64,000 nucleotides of DNA from Plutella xylostella (taxonomy: Eukaryota; Arthropoda; Insecta; Lepidoptera; Plutellidae): positions 10,248,001 through 10,312,000 of the forward strand of contig NC_064003.1 in NCBI RefSeq assembly GCF_932276165.1, given 5' to 3'. Below, one piece after another: positions 22,215-33,775 of the stretch. The notes beneath the pieces are model-generated. The model was not told the DNA's origin. It saw only the letters and a program-made list of their open reading frames with translations, and did no database searches. Position 1 is the first letter of the stretch; the number at the start of each line of letters is the position of its first letter. The translations under genes were made by a program, and so were the position numbers.

Positions 22215-22500
22215 TCCTTGCTGGCAACCCTGCGTCGGCCGGTCTGGCACCCTCGTTAGGCTGGCATCCCCGGCGTACGCGCGGTCGTACGCACGACGTA
22301 ACGTAGTTTTTTACGCGCGCACCGACCGCGCATATAAACGAAGCGTCGAGCTCCCCCGCCCTTATACGGCGAGGCCCTTACTCCAACGCAAAAACACTGG
22401 CACCCACCCTGCCCCCCTCCACGCAAACAAACACAGGCCCCCGGGGGGACGCCGGCCCGGCCAGCGCGGCCGCGTCCCACCGACCAGCTCTTACACAAGA
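22215..22500. promoter_or_regulatory. GC- and CpG-rich island with a TATAAA, promoter-like
   Basis: Sharply GC-rich against AT-rich flanks, with many CpG (GTACGCGCGGTCGTACG, TTTACGCGCGCACCGACCGC) and a CATATAAACG at about 22331 in a position suiting a TATA box. No coding start is visible downstream. It could also be part of an unrecognised transposon. Composition alone supports the call. Confidence 0.2.
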
Positions 22501-24449
22501 TTCTTCAGCAGGACGTGTTCTGTCCTCGCAATATAAGAATTTATAGTTATTTATTTTATAAATAAAAGCGAGGCAATTGACCCGCCAGTTCTGGAGAGTG
22601 ATTAAAATAGTACAGGGTTCCGTGGTGTGTGCGCGAAATTTTTAATGAGGATCCCTAAAAACGCGGCGGTTTCGGCCGCGGCGCGTGGCCGGTGGTTTTA
22701 AATAACATGAATGTTTCGTCTGAAATTGGAAAGCTATTTGGCGTCGGGCGCCCGTGATGCGTCAAATTGAGTTGCATCGAGTTATTATAATTATTGTTTG
22801 TTAAAACGGTAGTAGCTTTTGTTTTGGCTTCAAAATTGGCAGGTAAAATCAAAAGCTTTGTTTACAGCTGTGTTAAAAGCTTACATAGTTCTCTAAATTC
22901 CGCCATGACCTCATTTTATTACGGCTACCACACAATGCCTTTTAATAGTAAACAATTTAAAAACCGATCCTTCCAGACTTGCATTAGGTACTTTAAAATC
23001 TATCGGCACATAGTATTTTTATTTTTTTCCCTCGTATCGTACGCGACCACGACGTATTGTACCGTACGAAGTAGTGATGTGACAAAGCATTGATATGACA
23101 AAGTCTATCGATTTTGTCACCATCACGAGTAGCTGTTATAGTATTTTATTTAACAAAAGAGTACTGGAATTTGTTTTACTGCGTTGCTTTTGGTCTTAAC
23201 ATGACCCATCTCACTCTGTCACTATCGGAAATGTGCGAAGTCAGTACTAGTTTGTTAAAGAAATACCGCCAAATTCATAGAGATTTTTGACACTTTACAA
23301 TAGGTTTAAAATTGACGTTTTGTTATACGAATTTAAACTTTTTGACTGACGTAAAGAGTCGAAACTCGTGTGTTTCAAAGTCAATTTTAACCTTGTTGTA
23401 AATTTACAATACGGTCTATGAATTTGAGGGATAGACTATAGTAACTTCTTAACTCAGCTATTTTCCATGGGAGGGCTCATCAAATATGGACGCCGCTTTT
23501 AGCGACAAAGTTTAAATTAGCTTCTTCTCTGTTAAATAGGTACTTCGGATTAAGTTACGAGCTTATACTGTGGATTTTGATGGTGTCTCATTATTTATAC
23601 AATATTATAACGATACTGTGTGACTATCATCACAATCATTAAGTGATTTATAATCGTCCAATTCTGGTCTAAAGCCATCCATGAAGCGTCACAATACTTG
23701 GTCCTCGGGTTTCCCCATCTAACAACTGATGAATATCTTCAGTTAGCATCGGTGAGACGACCCAAATAAATATGTGTTTATTTTAATTTTTATGCAAGAT
23801 GTTGCTAATTTTTGTTTTCAAGCCGTTTCAAACCCCATAATCCCCTATGTTAATATAAAATATTAGTCTTCGCAAAATCAACCAACCGTATGTTATATCG
23901 TATTTTAAAACAGTTGTACAGTGAGCCTACCCCAACACTAGCGGGGTCCCCTGGTTCCCAGGACGCGGTTCCGGGTTCGCTTCTCGGTAGCACGTGGGAA
24001 ACCCGTGTCAATAAATCAGAGAGGCGCTACTACTTTTTACTGTTCTTCGTTAAAATGATAGCTCATAGCTTAGACCGTGTACTCGCCAGTTTATTAGCAG
24101 CTTGTTCTAGGTTTTTTTGCCGCTGGACGGTAGGTAGGTATGTGATTTTTTAATTGGTAGAGATTTTTAATTTATGTTGACGTAGTCGGCTGGTAATTAC
24201 GAAGATAGAGAATGTTGTGACGCATACACGAGGCTTTCAAGAAATGCTAAAATATATGTGACCGCAAGAATAATTGCTTAGCAGAAGTGGTGATTTTGCG
24301 ACATGTGAAAAGCCTAATTGCATATTTTAAACACCTATTCTGTGTTAAAAGCTCCATACAAAACTTAACGTTAGAGTAATTCAAATTTTACTCAGGTATA
24401 GGTACTTAGCTAAAAACTATAATTTTTAACTTTAATTTTATTAAATAAA
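22501..24449. other. Non-coding stretch
   Basis: No gene recognised. The frames at 22794-23093 and 23890-24153 show no family resemblance. It contains the LINE remnant at 23640-23760. Confidence 0.4.
23640..23760 (-). mobile_element. Degenerate LINE 3' fragment (RTE-like)
   Basis: On the minus strand one frame reads MGKPEDQVL before a stop, a decayed form of the MRKAEDRVL phrase in the fragment at 26690. The ends are not definable. Confidence 0.35.
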
Positions 24450-24685
24450 AAAAAACACACACTCACGCCTTGCACTAATGTACTCCCTTGCAGGGTAGGC
24501 AGAGGTGCATTGCTGCACCCACTTTTCGCCAGAGTGTTATGTTAGTCCCAATGTAATAGGGACACATCCAAGACCTGGGAACAAATATCTGTGTTTAAAC
24601 AAATATCTGCCCCAGCCGGGAATCGAACCCGGGACTTTCGGCTCAGTAGTCAGGGTCACTAACCACTACGCCATTCGGTCGTCAA
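24450..24685 (-). mobile_element. tRNA-derived SINE, copy 1 of 4
   Basis: Minus-strand head at the right: GACGACCGAATGGCGTAGTG, GGTTAGTGACCCTGACTACT, CCCGGGTTCGATTCCCGGCT. Then the body (CATTGGGACTAACATAACAC, AAAAGTGGGTGCAGCAATGC) and a GT-rich tail with a T run at the left. A segment of about 30 bases after 'GGATGTG', present in the copies at 27256 and 32175, is missing. No clean target duplication. Confidence 0.85.
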
Positions 24686-27255
24686 TTTATTCGGTACTTA
24701 ATTTTATTATTTGAAAAATATTATAAAATTTACTGTTTGCGTCCCCGTTTGTCCCATTACATGTTTGGGAATCACCATTAGGATGCATTCACAAGACCTC
24801 CGATCAAAGGTGATGTGGACAGTCAATATTTTTTAATTATAAGGTCGTGGTCACATTGACGCCTGCGGAGGTGTCATAATGATTGATTTGACAATCGATC
24901 GGCCGACAGATGTCGCTCGGAGCTGTCGTTTGATCATTATTTGTAAGTAGGTGACACTTGTGTCAGTGTGAATGCTTCATTTGGGTATTCAATGTGGAAT
25001 ATTTACTTTGAGAATATGGGACAGAAAAAAAGGATGTGACTTTGGGTCAAACGTTATTAATGTAACCGATTTTATTGATGGTATTTTAAACACGAGGTTT
25101 TGTCCTAACTTAAAGGATATGTGTACTTACAAAAAAATACAGAGCAAAAATAAAATAATTAAAATTAATTGAAAAGTGCCTATAATGATAAATACTTAAG
25201 TTAATAATTAGTTAACATTAAACTGAAATATAATTGATACTAGTTAATTAATAACGCGGTTTCCATTCACACGGCATCAAAGCCTCCAAATACTAAGCAC
25301 GTGGAGCTTACACGAGGCATTACTCGAGCTGCAACCGCCTGCCGACGAAACATGAGGTGTTATAAGATCCAGGATTGTTACTGTCTGCAAAAAAGTGCTT
25401 AGTGATAAAAATTAAAGTTCAGCAACTTAAGAGCTGCGCTACCACAGATAGATACGTTAAAATTATAACACGTCTCTTTTTCCGTCGGAGGTTTTTAATA
25501 AAAACAAGAGCTACAAAACAATTCGGGATCTTTGAACACCTGATGTTTTAAGTTCATTATTACCTTTAATCTTAAGTTATATTCAATGTTATTATTTTAT
25601 CTACTGCGTGTGCCTAATACACACATAATCTGCCTTTAAGTATTAATATTTAAGTATTTCTTATTTTCTTCTTGTTATTCTGAGATCAATAAAATTCCTA
25701 ATCCCTGCTTCTATGTCCAGCTCCCGTGTTCTAATCACTATTAAGGGTGATACGACACGATAACTAAACTAGATACTCTTGGTATATTATTCATACTTTA
25801 TGCCCTGCCGATAGTACGGACTACACCCACTAAATAGTGCCTACTCCAGTTTTCCTTTTAAATTGTTCTGTTCGTTTTTATCAGTCGTGTGATGTGGTGG
25901 GTTCTTCCTATTTCGTTACTAAAATTATTAAAAAAGTGTTCATATTCCGAGTATCCTTCAGTGTAAAGTATCAGTACTTACTTGTTATTTCTATGTCTCT
26001 AGGAAATACAAAAAATTGGTACCTGTCCTGTTATAAACATAATTTCGTAAAATACAGAGTGATTCCAAAGTGGTATTTCAAACCGAAAGGGGTTGTCTCA
26101 TATCGTGATTCTAAACAACTGGTTCTAAAGCTGCCAAAGACTTAGGTTTATTCGTCAAATAACCTTAGCCTATCCGAAGCTCAACAACTGCTGAAAGCAT
26201 CACTGCTTAGAACTTAAACTTATAACACCTTAGTTTTTACTCCAAACCACGCAGAAAATCAAAATGGTCAATGTAAATCAGGAAAGAACCGCCTAGACGT
26301 GTTTGTTTAATGAATAGCATTATCCGTAACATTTATCGGTCAGTTAGTTCCATTTTCTGCCGCGCGCTGATTATTTCATTTGGGGGCGTGGCGCTGCTGT
26401 CGCGGTGTAGTTTGTGAGCGGTTGTCGATAGAAGATGACATACGGATGGGGTGTGGAAGATGGGAATAAATTAATATTAAATTTTATATAATTATTATTT
26501 TTGTTTTATACATTATATTATTGTACTTAGGTACTTTAAGATAGTTGCCATGGACACGACAAGAATAAGATGAAGAAGGTAGTTTATGTACCTTCGTATA
26601 AGTACCCTATCCCGGCTATCCCCGAAAAGTTTGTCAAATAAGGTGTGTTCTAATTTCTAATACATATATACCGTTATCATCCAATAAAAGCTCGCTACAG
26701 AACTCAGTTCTCACCCAAGGACTACCTACCTCAACACTCTGTCCTCGGCTTTCCTCATCCAGCCACTACCAGGCACCTGTCTCAAGTACTCAATTTTTTT
26801 CCAATTAATTAGAACCGCAACCACCTAACGCTGCAGGTGTCAGCATAAGACGGAATTTCATTAATCCCGTTGAAATCCGTTTTGCATATTCCAATTAAAA
26901 ACACAACTCTACAGATAGGCTGTGTAGGTTATAACAGGCAGCACTGTGCATCGAGAGATATATGAGGTAGTCGGCAGTAGTATCAATTTAGGTGTAGTGG
27001 CTGAGTAAGGCTTACCAAAAAACATGTAAGAGTTTCCGATTCTTGAGTGACTTCTTCCAGGCACATTTGAGGTGGCCAATTTTGCTCACTCGACAGTACA
27101 TAATACTCGACATCATCAAAATACGCGAAATTATCTCGTTAATTATCTCAATATCAATAAAATTATGCCAGAGAATTTCGAGATGGCTGCACCAACGCTG
27201 GTTGATCAAAGCATTATGAGTTTATTGCTGAAATTTAGTATTATTATGTGACCTG
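24686..27255. other. Non-coding stretch
   Basis: No gene recognised. The 102-codon frame at 25837-26145 lacks any family resemblance. It contains the RTE-like LINE fragment at 26690-26800. Confidence 0.4.
26690..26800 (-). mobile_element. LINE 3' fragment (RTE-like), C-terminal coding remnant
   Basis: On the minus strand it reads SGWMRKAEDRVL and then a stop. I know this phrase from the C-terminal end of a common lepidopteran LINE family, and the fragment at 40346 reads SGWTRKV in the same place. Short and decayed. Confidence 0.5.
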
Positions 27256-27513
27256 ACGACCGAATAGCGTAGTGGTTAGTGACTCTGACTACTGAGCCGA
27301 AGGTCCCGGGTTCGATTCCCGGCTGGGGCAGATATTTGTTAAAACACAGATATTTGTTCTCGGGTCTTGGATGTGCCCGTAAAATGGCAATAGGCCCGCC
27401 CCCTATTACATTGGGACTAACATAACACTGTGGCGAAAAGTGGGTGCAGCAATGCACCTCTGCCTACCCCGCAAGGTATTATTAGTACAAGGCGAGAGTG
27501 TGTGTGTTTTTTT
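27256..27513 (+). mobile_element. tRNA-derived SINE, copy 2 of 4, with 12-bp target duplication
   Basis: TTATGTGACCTG at 27244-27255 is repeated at 27514-27525, bracketing the element; the exact junction is uncertain by a few bases. The head has TAGCGTAGTGGTTAGTGACT (box A) and GGGTTCGATTCCC (box B). The tail is GAGAGTGTGTGTG followed by a T run. Pol III transcribed, non-coding. Confidence 0.9.
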
Positions 27514-27668
27514 TTATGTGACCTGTGTTGTTTCGTGCAGAGTTCAAATAATACATTCCCTATTTCTATTAAACATACAATTCCACTCCATCAAGCCCTG
27601 ACCAATGGCAGTTCCCTACAGCCGCCATTAGCGTCGTCGGGCGCATGTCCGCGTCAGGAGACTCAGGA

Positions 27669-27963
27669 GGGTCACTCTATACTGACAAAAAACTAACCAA
27701 CGAGAGCTCTCAACAATCGGCACTTTACTACAGCAAGATAGAGTCATGGCTCGCGCAGCAGCGCTCTCCAAAAATTAGTTTTTCGTCACAGAAGTATATT
27801 ATACTAGATACTACAAATGCAGCCATTTCCAAATTATTCTTTTTGACATTGATAATGATATCTGGACGGAACTAAACATGAACCAAAAGTTGATAATTTG
27901 CTCAACACTTCGGGAATCTAGTATAATATACGCATGTGTTTTTCGTCATAAGATAGAGTGACC
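27669..27963. mobile_element. MITE with GGGTCACTCTAT ends, carrying a nested insertion
   Basis: It begins GGGTCACTCTATACTGAC and ends ATAGAGTGACCC. Its body (GAGATAGAGTC-like, GCGCAGCAGCGCTCT) matches the reverse complement of the copy at 37010-37143, which is about 134 bp. The extra length here is due to the insertion at 27789-27937. Confidence 0.75.
27789..27937. mobile_element. Nested 149-bp insertion inside the MITE
   Basis: GTTTTTCGTCA occurs on both sides (27778-27788 and 27938-27948) but only once at the equivalent point of the 37-kb copy, so it behaves as an 11-bp target duplication. The insert has inverted ends with TATATTATACTAGAT near the left and ATCTAGTATAATATA near the right. 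Family unknown. Confidence 0.65.
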
Positions 27964-28354
27964 CCCTGCGCATAGACGTTGCGCACGCGCAAGGAATTAG
28001 CATTTAGATGAGTGTGACGCGCTTCGTTATCAGCGAACAGCTGTCTCGCCGGTACCAGGCTACCAGGGGATGTTTAATTAAGCACGGTATTTAATTGGGG
28101 AGAGATAGTGCTACTGCGAATAATAACCGTTGAAGGTGTATTAGGAGTAAGTTTTATAGGTGCGAGTTGTTTAAAACAAGTTCTTTGCAGTAGAATCAGA
28201 TACTTAGTAGTTTTTTTTAATGAAGCGTCAGGCCATTCGCCTTTATTATTCTGAGGGCTAAATTGGTTTGTTTCTAAAACGTAACTCCATGGAACTAGAG
28301 GAATTTGACTTGTAGGTATAGCGAATATATTATCTATAGTTTCTAAACTATTTA

Positions 28355-28567
28355 CAGTGCCACAAACTTATCTGTTCCGGTGAGAGCTCACGTAAATGTC
28401 TAATATTTCTTCATTCTATAACTTTTTATGTTTGCCTGTAGTGGTAATTCGCTGTTGTTGTTTTATGGAACCCATCTAATCTTTATCAATATGTAATTCA
28501 TTAGTAAGTAATCAGATATAGATCAATTTAGTTCGCTCTCACCGGAACAGATAAGTTTGTGACACTG
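28355..28567. mobile_element. Tc1/mariner-type MITE, 213 bp
   Basis: CAGTGCCACAAACTTATCTG at the left end is matched in reverse complement at the right end (one change), the match continuing through TTCCGGTGAGAGC. The element is flanked by TA on both sides (28353-28354, 28568-28569). CAGTG ends plus a TA duplication fit Tc1/mariner. No transposase inside. Confidence 0.8.
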
Positions 28568-28659
28568 TATTTGGTCGTACCATATAGGTCATGAATTTGG
28601 CCCAAGACTAACTGCTGCTCGTCAGTGCATCATCGGATGGCCATCACAACACAACACTA

Positions 28660-28900
28660 GTTTTACTATCTCTTCGTCTTCTCCTCATTGCGCGTCATCA
28701 TTCCAGAATTCCGCGTTCCAATTTTGAAAAACCTGCACCTTCCGGCTCATAACTCGAACTGTCAAACCGAACTGTGCGGACCAATCACAGCGGCGCTCGT
28801 GTCTGCCTCGTGATCGCCGCGTGATAGTTCGAAAGCCCGCGGCAGTTCAAACTAAATCATGCGCAGATGGAATTCGGATTTGAATGACTTTGTGAGAAAA
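28660..28900. other. GC-richer unique stretch with a CCAAT motif
   Basis: Contains GACCAATCACAGCGGCG and GTGATCGCCGCGTGATAG, richer in CpG than its flanks. A regulatory role is possible but unproven; no exon is seen nearby. Confidence 0.15.
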
Positions 28901-29371
28901 ACGTAGGGTTTGTTGCAACGGTGGATTGAGGATTGCGTTGTGTTTGGATGTGTAACGCCATCTTTTGCTTTACATGCTCCTAGGTTTTGGTGGAATACAG
29001 GGACTGGTAAAATGGTCATGGGTCAAACAGTCCAACAAATTCCCTTAGGAACAGTTTGGTATGTGTAATACCTACCCAATTCCCACCTAAAGTACATACC
29101 TAATATTTAATAACTGATTCAGTGGGGCAAAGAAGTCTGATCCCCCTAATAATTATCTGCTACAGGTTTCCCTACCCAGAGAGTATAGAACTGAAGCTCT
29201 ACATATACATGATTTGTGCAACTCTCCACCACTCTTAGTGTAGGTAATCCTCTTGAAAAACCTGTAAAATTGGCTCCTGCCAGTAGCACTCCGTCCAGTT
29301 AATAGGGAGTCAAGATTTCGCGTGCTGGTGTGGTATGTAGCTGGCTCATTAGAACATTTATTATCAATATA

Positions 29372-29650
29372 GACGACCGAATATATGTTATACATATAAT
29401 AGTGGTTAGTGACCCTGACTACTGAGCCGAAGGTCCCGGGTTCGATTCCCGGCTGGGGCAGATGTTTGTTTAAACAAAGATATTTGTTCTCGGGTCTTGG
29501 ATGTGCCCGTAAAATGGCAATATGCCCGCCCCCTATTACATTGGGACTAACATACTCGTAACACTCTGGCGAAAAGTGGGTGCAGAAATGCACCTCTGCC
29601 TACCCCGCAAGTACAAGGCGTGAGTGTGTGTGTGTGTGTGTGTTTTTTTT
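29372..29650 (+). mobile_element. tRNA-derived SINE, copy 3 of 4, with altered box A region
   Basis: Same family as 27256. The head starts GACGACCGAATA, but the next bases are replaced by a short AT palindrome-like stretch (ATGTTATACATATAAT) before AGTGGTTAGTGACCCTG, which disrupts box A. Box B, body and the GT-rich tail with a T run are intact. Confidence 0.85.
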
Positions 29651-29689
29651 ATAGAGGAACCACCAACCGGATTTTCATAAATGTATTAT

Positions 29690-29820
29690 GGAGAAATATC
29701 GTCAGCAAAGCCGATGAAGTGGACGCACTTGTATGATTTTCTATAAAAACAATACTGAATGCTATGCGTCCGTTGCGCGCGATGCCGAAATGTGGACGCT
29801 TACCTTAAATGCACAGACAG
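29690..29820 (+). repeat. Dispersed repeat, relatives at 34725-34785 and 60950-61020
   Basis: GAAGTGGACGCACTT and TTCTATA...AATACTGAA recur at 60955-61010. GCGTCCGTTGCGCG, GATGCC and CGCTTACCTTA recur in slightly changed form at 34728-34780. Probably a decayed short transposon family, not classified. Confidence 0.5.
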
Positions 29821-30109
29821 CTACATCCTAAGTTACGTTCGGGTGTGAACTATTTAATTTGAACGGAGTAGCTTCACTGTATGTACTTACCTGTTGTGTT
29901 GCAAATTGTTGTGTTATTAAGTGAAGAGGTGGAACTTGGTAAACGTAGCGTAGTGTGGGACGCCCATCGCCTAGGTGATGGTAGTTGAAGGTTTTCTGAT
30001 GGTTTGAGGCATGTTTATGTGCACAATAAGAGCTCGATAATCTTTGAATGTATGTAGGAAGGTAGTACAAAGCATTTGGAATATTTAGATGCATAGTTTT
30101 GTTTTTTTT

Positions 30110-31779
30110 TAATTTTCCTCTAACGATCTGCCAGAAAGTCCAGAAACCTCTCATTATCGTAGTCCACACCTCCCACTAACTCCAATGAGGTAGCAGGGCC
30201 GCATAGCCGTGTGCATTACTCTAGAAGTACTTATTAGTTTTAGGAATACTTATGAGACACATAATTTACTAATTTCTTTCCATTTCTTTTTAACTTTTTC
30301 GTCTAACGAACTGCCAGAAAGTCCAGAAACCTCTCATTATCGTAGTCCACACCTCCTCCTTTCGTCCCCCCTAGGGACCAGGGCCGCATAGAAGTAGTGC
30401 GCATTACTCTGGAGGTATTTGTTTTAGGAAAACTTACGAGAAATATTTACTACGACTTTCTTTTCCATTTCTTTGTGTAAGATGTCCCCACATAATACCT
30501 ACTTCATTTTTTTCCTCTAACGAACTGCCAGAAAGTCAAGAAACCTCTCATTATCGTAGTCCACACCTCCCCGCAGCCCCCCGAGGTACCAGGGCGGCAA
30601 AGCCATGAGCATCACTCTAGAGTCTAGATGTATTTGTTTTATTACGATGACTTTGGAGACACATTTCCTACGACTTTCATTCCATTTCTTTTTAACTTTT
30701 TCCTCTAACGAACTGCCAGAAAGTCCAGAAACCTCTCATTATCGTAGTCCACACCTCCTGCAGCTCCCCCGATGTACCTACCAGAGCTATATAGACGTGA
30801 GCTTTGCTCCAATTTTTTTTAGAGAAACTTACAAGACTCATTTGCTACTGCTTTCTTTCCATTTCTTTTTAACTTTTTCCTCTAACGAACTGCTAGAAAG
30901 TCCAGAAACCTCTCATTATCGTAGTCCACACCTCCCGCAGCTCCCCGAGGTACCAGGGCCGCATAGACGTCTCTATTACTCTAGAGGTATTTGTTTTAGG
31001 AAAACTTACGAGACACATTTACTTTCTTTTCCATTTTTTTGTGTGATAAGTCCCCACATATTAAAACTTCCTTTTTTTTTCCTTTAACGAACTGCCAGAA
31101 AGTCCAGAACCTCTCATTATCGTAGTCCACACCTCCCGCCAGCTCCCCCGAGGTACCAGGACTGCATAGACGTGTGCATTACTCTAGAGGTATTTGTTTT
31201 AGCAAAACAAGACACATTTACAACGAGTTTCTTCCCATTTCTTTTTTATCTTTCCTCTAACAAACTTCCAGAAAGTCCAGCTACCGTAATACCACCGATA
31301 AATTAGCAATTGACAATCCATAATTGCTAATGTTCGGTGGTGGTTACCCCACAGAAACCTCTCATTATCGTAGTCCACACCTCCCCGCAGTCCCCCGAGG
31401 TACCAGGACTGCATAGACGTGTAGACGCAGTTCTTTCTGGACGTAACTATTTTAGGAAAACTTACGAGGTACATTTACTGCTTTCTTTCCATTTCTTTTT
31501 AACTTTTTCCTCTAACGAACTGCCAGAATGTCCAGAAACCTCTCATTATCGTAGTCCACACCTCCCCGCAGCCCCCCGAGGTACCAGGGCCGCATAGACG
31601 TGTGCATTATTTCAGTGATTGGTCTGGAGGTGCAAAACTTATAAGACACATTTGCTACGACTTTCTTTTCATTTCTTTTTAACTTTTTCGTCTAACAAAC
31701 TGCCAGAACCTCTCATTATCGTAGTCCACACCCCCCGCAGCCCCCCTAGGTACCAGGGCCGCATAGACGTGTGCATTAG
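30110..31779 (+). repeat. Tandem array of about 180-bp units, nine copies
   Basis: The core CTGCCAGAAAGTCCAGAAAC followed by CTCTCATTATCGTAGTCCAC recurs with cores starting at about 30125, 30308, 30522, 30710, 30887, 31089, 31262, 31517 and 31697. Spacing is 173-214 bp except where a 71-bp insertion stretches one unit to 255. Each unit also carries GAGGTACCAGGGCCGCATAG, a TTGTTTTAGG(A)AAAACTTA segment and a pyrimidine tract (CTTTCTTTCCATTTCTTTTT). Repeated peptide phrases in the frames across it (NELPESPETSHYRSPHL) are a by-product: unit length is mostly not a multiple of three and there is no common reading frame. Confidence 0.9.
31281..31351. mobile_element. 71-bp foldback inserted in one array unit
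   Basis: Unit seven is split between CCAG and AAACC by a 71-bp segment whose two halves are imperfect inverted copies: ACCACCGA and TTAGCAATT on the left, AATTGCTAA and TCGGTGGTGG on the right. CAG lies on both sides (31278-31280, 31352-31354), consistent with a 3-bp target duplication. The other eight units lack it. Confidence 0.75.
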
Positions 31780-32162
31780 GCCGAGCCGCGGGCCGGCACG
31801 ACGCGCTCGCCACCGCGCCCCGACGATTTGCGAGTTAGAGGAATAGGCGGTGAACGGAGTGGGACGTTGGAGTTTGGCCTGGGAGAGGGGAGAAAAAGGA
31901 TTATAGTCGTTTTAGTTACAAAATTGTGTGTTTGCGATTAGAGAAGGAATTCCTGGGATATCATATAGAAACAATAATATTAAATCCGGCTGTAGCAGTA
32001 GTACGCAAGTCGTAGCACTGACAGCATCAACGCAAAACGTTGAATGCAACCTTGATTAAGTAAGCGAGATTTATGTTATGAAAGACTGATAAAAATAACA
32101 AAAAAACTGATAAACCAACAAACAAGTAGCTTTTAGTTTTAAGTTTTTCTGGAAGGAAAAAT
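31780..32162. other. Unique sequence after the array
   Basis: A short GC-rich start (GCCGAGCCGCGGGCCGGCAC, GCTCGCCACCGCGCCCCGAC) quickly gives way to AT-rich DNA. No gene seen. Confidence 0.4.
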
Positions 32163-32174
32163 TATTATATTTAT

Positions 32175-32432
32175 AAACACACACACGCACTCACGCCTTG
32201 TACTAATGTACTCCCTTGCGGGGTAGGCAGAGGTGCATTGCTGCACCCACTTTTCGCCAGAGTGTTATGTTAGTCCCAATGTAATAGGGGGCGGGCCTAT
32301 TGCCATTTTACGGGCACATCCATGACCCGAGAACAAATATCTGTGTTTAAACAAATATCTGCCCCAGCCGGGAATCGAACCCGGGACCATCGGCTCAGTA
32401 GTCAGGTCACTAACCACTACGCCATTCGGTCG
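32175..32432 (-). mobile_element. tRNA-derived SINE, copy 4 of 4, with 12-bp target duplication
   Basis: TATTATATTTAT at 32163-32174 and 32433-32444 flanks the element. On the minus strand: head with ATGGCGTAGTGGTTAGTGAC and GGGTTCGATTCCC, full body including GCCCGTAAAATGGCAATAGG, then a tail of GAGTGCGTGTGTGTG. One of the two best-preserved copies here. Confidence 0.9.
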
Positions 32433-33710
32433 TATTATATTTATTTAATTCAATAATACATAAATCATAACCATAACAACCGTAAAAATATGCTACACTC
32501 AAAACTAAGTATATCATCAAATATTTACCTGAATTCACCGTAGACTCAACCCCACGGCCCGACGGGTCCACCCACTCCAATATTTGCGCTCGATGCGATT
32601 CGTATTCGTCACGTTTGAGAATGAATCGAGAATATCGAGATCGGTGCAAATTTCGGGGCGTTCCCGTACGGTACTTCATCGTTAGCCGACCGTGTGATAA
32701 AGCGGGCGATGCCAGACTTGCCGATCTTGAGGTGAGAAAATCTCCGACTTTGAATTGTGGTTATGATGATAAGTTGATAAGTGAGCTGTTACGGGCTCGT
32801 TCATTTGGTAGGTTGTTGACCACCAACAGTCAAACGCTGAGTAATACGTGTGTAAATAAAATAGGGTGATGATGGGACCATGTGCACTAAATTTTATGAT
32901 GATGTTCTCATCGTGGGACAGCCAGTAAGACTCCCATTGTGTTGGAAATTACGTGAAGATAACATAAGATAATAGATAATATAGATTTTTTTATCAAATT
33001 TAAATTCAATATTGTTTTGTCTGTACGTTGAAACAAATAATCTTAATCCTCATCATTACAACAAACTTATCCAGTGGCAAAATTCCAAAATCAGCGTCCA
33101 TATTTCGTCGTTAATGTCATCATTTACGCCAGTGGACACGAGAGGTGTTGTAAAACCACCAGTTAATTGGCGACTGGAAATGACTGGTGATGGTCTTGTA
33201 GATGGCGTATCGTCAGACTGACTGGAACCGAAAATACTCCTTGGATCACACCTTTCGCACGATTCGTCGGGTTTGCAACTGCGAGGTTACTCTAGATTGA
33301 CAAAAAATATTGAATAAGAGCTCTCCTGAAATGGGTACGTTTCACACAACTGCATACAGTTGTGGTGAGTGCAGAAGCGCTCCGAAAGTTCATTCTTTTT
33401 AAGCTAAAGTGACCCCCTGGCCACACGCGTCGACCAGCTAATTGACAACAAAGTCAGGTTCCTTTTTTAAATTGATGGACTTTCCTTTCTTTTACGCCTC
33501 AGAATAACGATTCTGAGGAATTGCATGTTGATGGATCTTGCTAAACGTATTTTACTCGCGAATAAACAGGAGCAAATACCATGATATAGGTACCACTTCA
33601 CCTTAAATTTAAATGATAAACTAGAATAGGTATTTTTGAAAAGCCTGTTGCAACGAACGTGACAAAACCTATCTATATAATTTCAGCCCAGGTACGGTCA
33701 AGTGCAGAGA

Positions 33711-33775
33711 AACCTGACCCCCCTTTCATAGTAACAATGTTTCTGAGAGGGGTCAGGTCTTTCTACCCTTTACTG
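33711..33775. repeat. Imperfect foldback, about 65 bp
   Basis: AGAAACCTGACCCC near the left pairs with GGGGTCAGGTCTTTCT near the right, with a short loop containing AACAATG. Possibly a small MITE or a decayed one. Confidence 0.55.

Noticed and set aside
29153..29593. 146-codon minus-strand frame (and similar ones at 24505 and 27206)
   Set aside because: All read through the tRNA-derived SINE. The shared peptide is translated SINE sequence.
30605..31087. 160-codon frame with repeated peptide phrases
   Set aside because: It is produced by the tandem array. Unit lengths vary and are mostly not multiples of three, so the phrases do not stay in frame.
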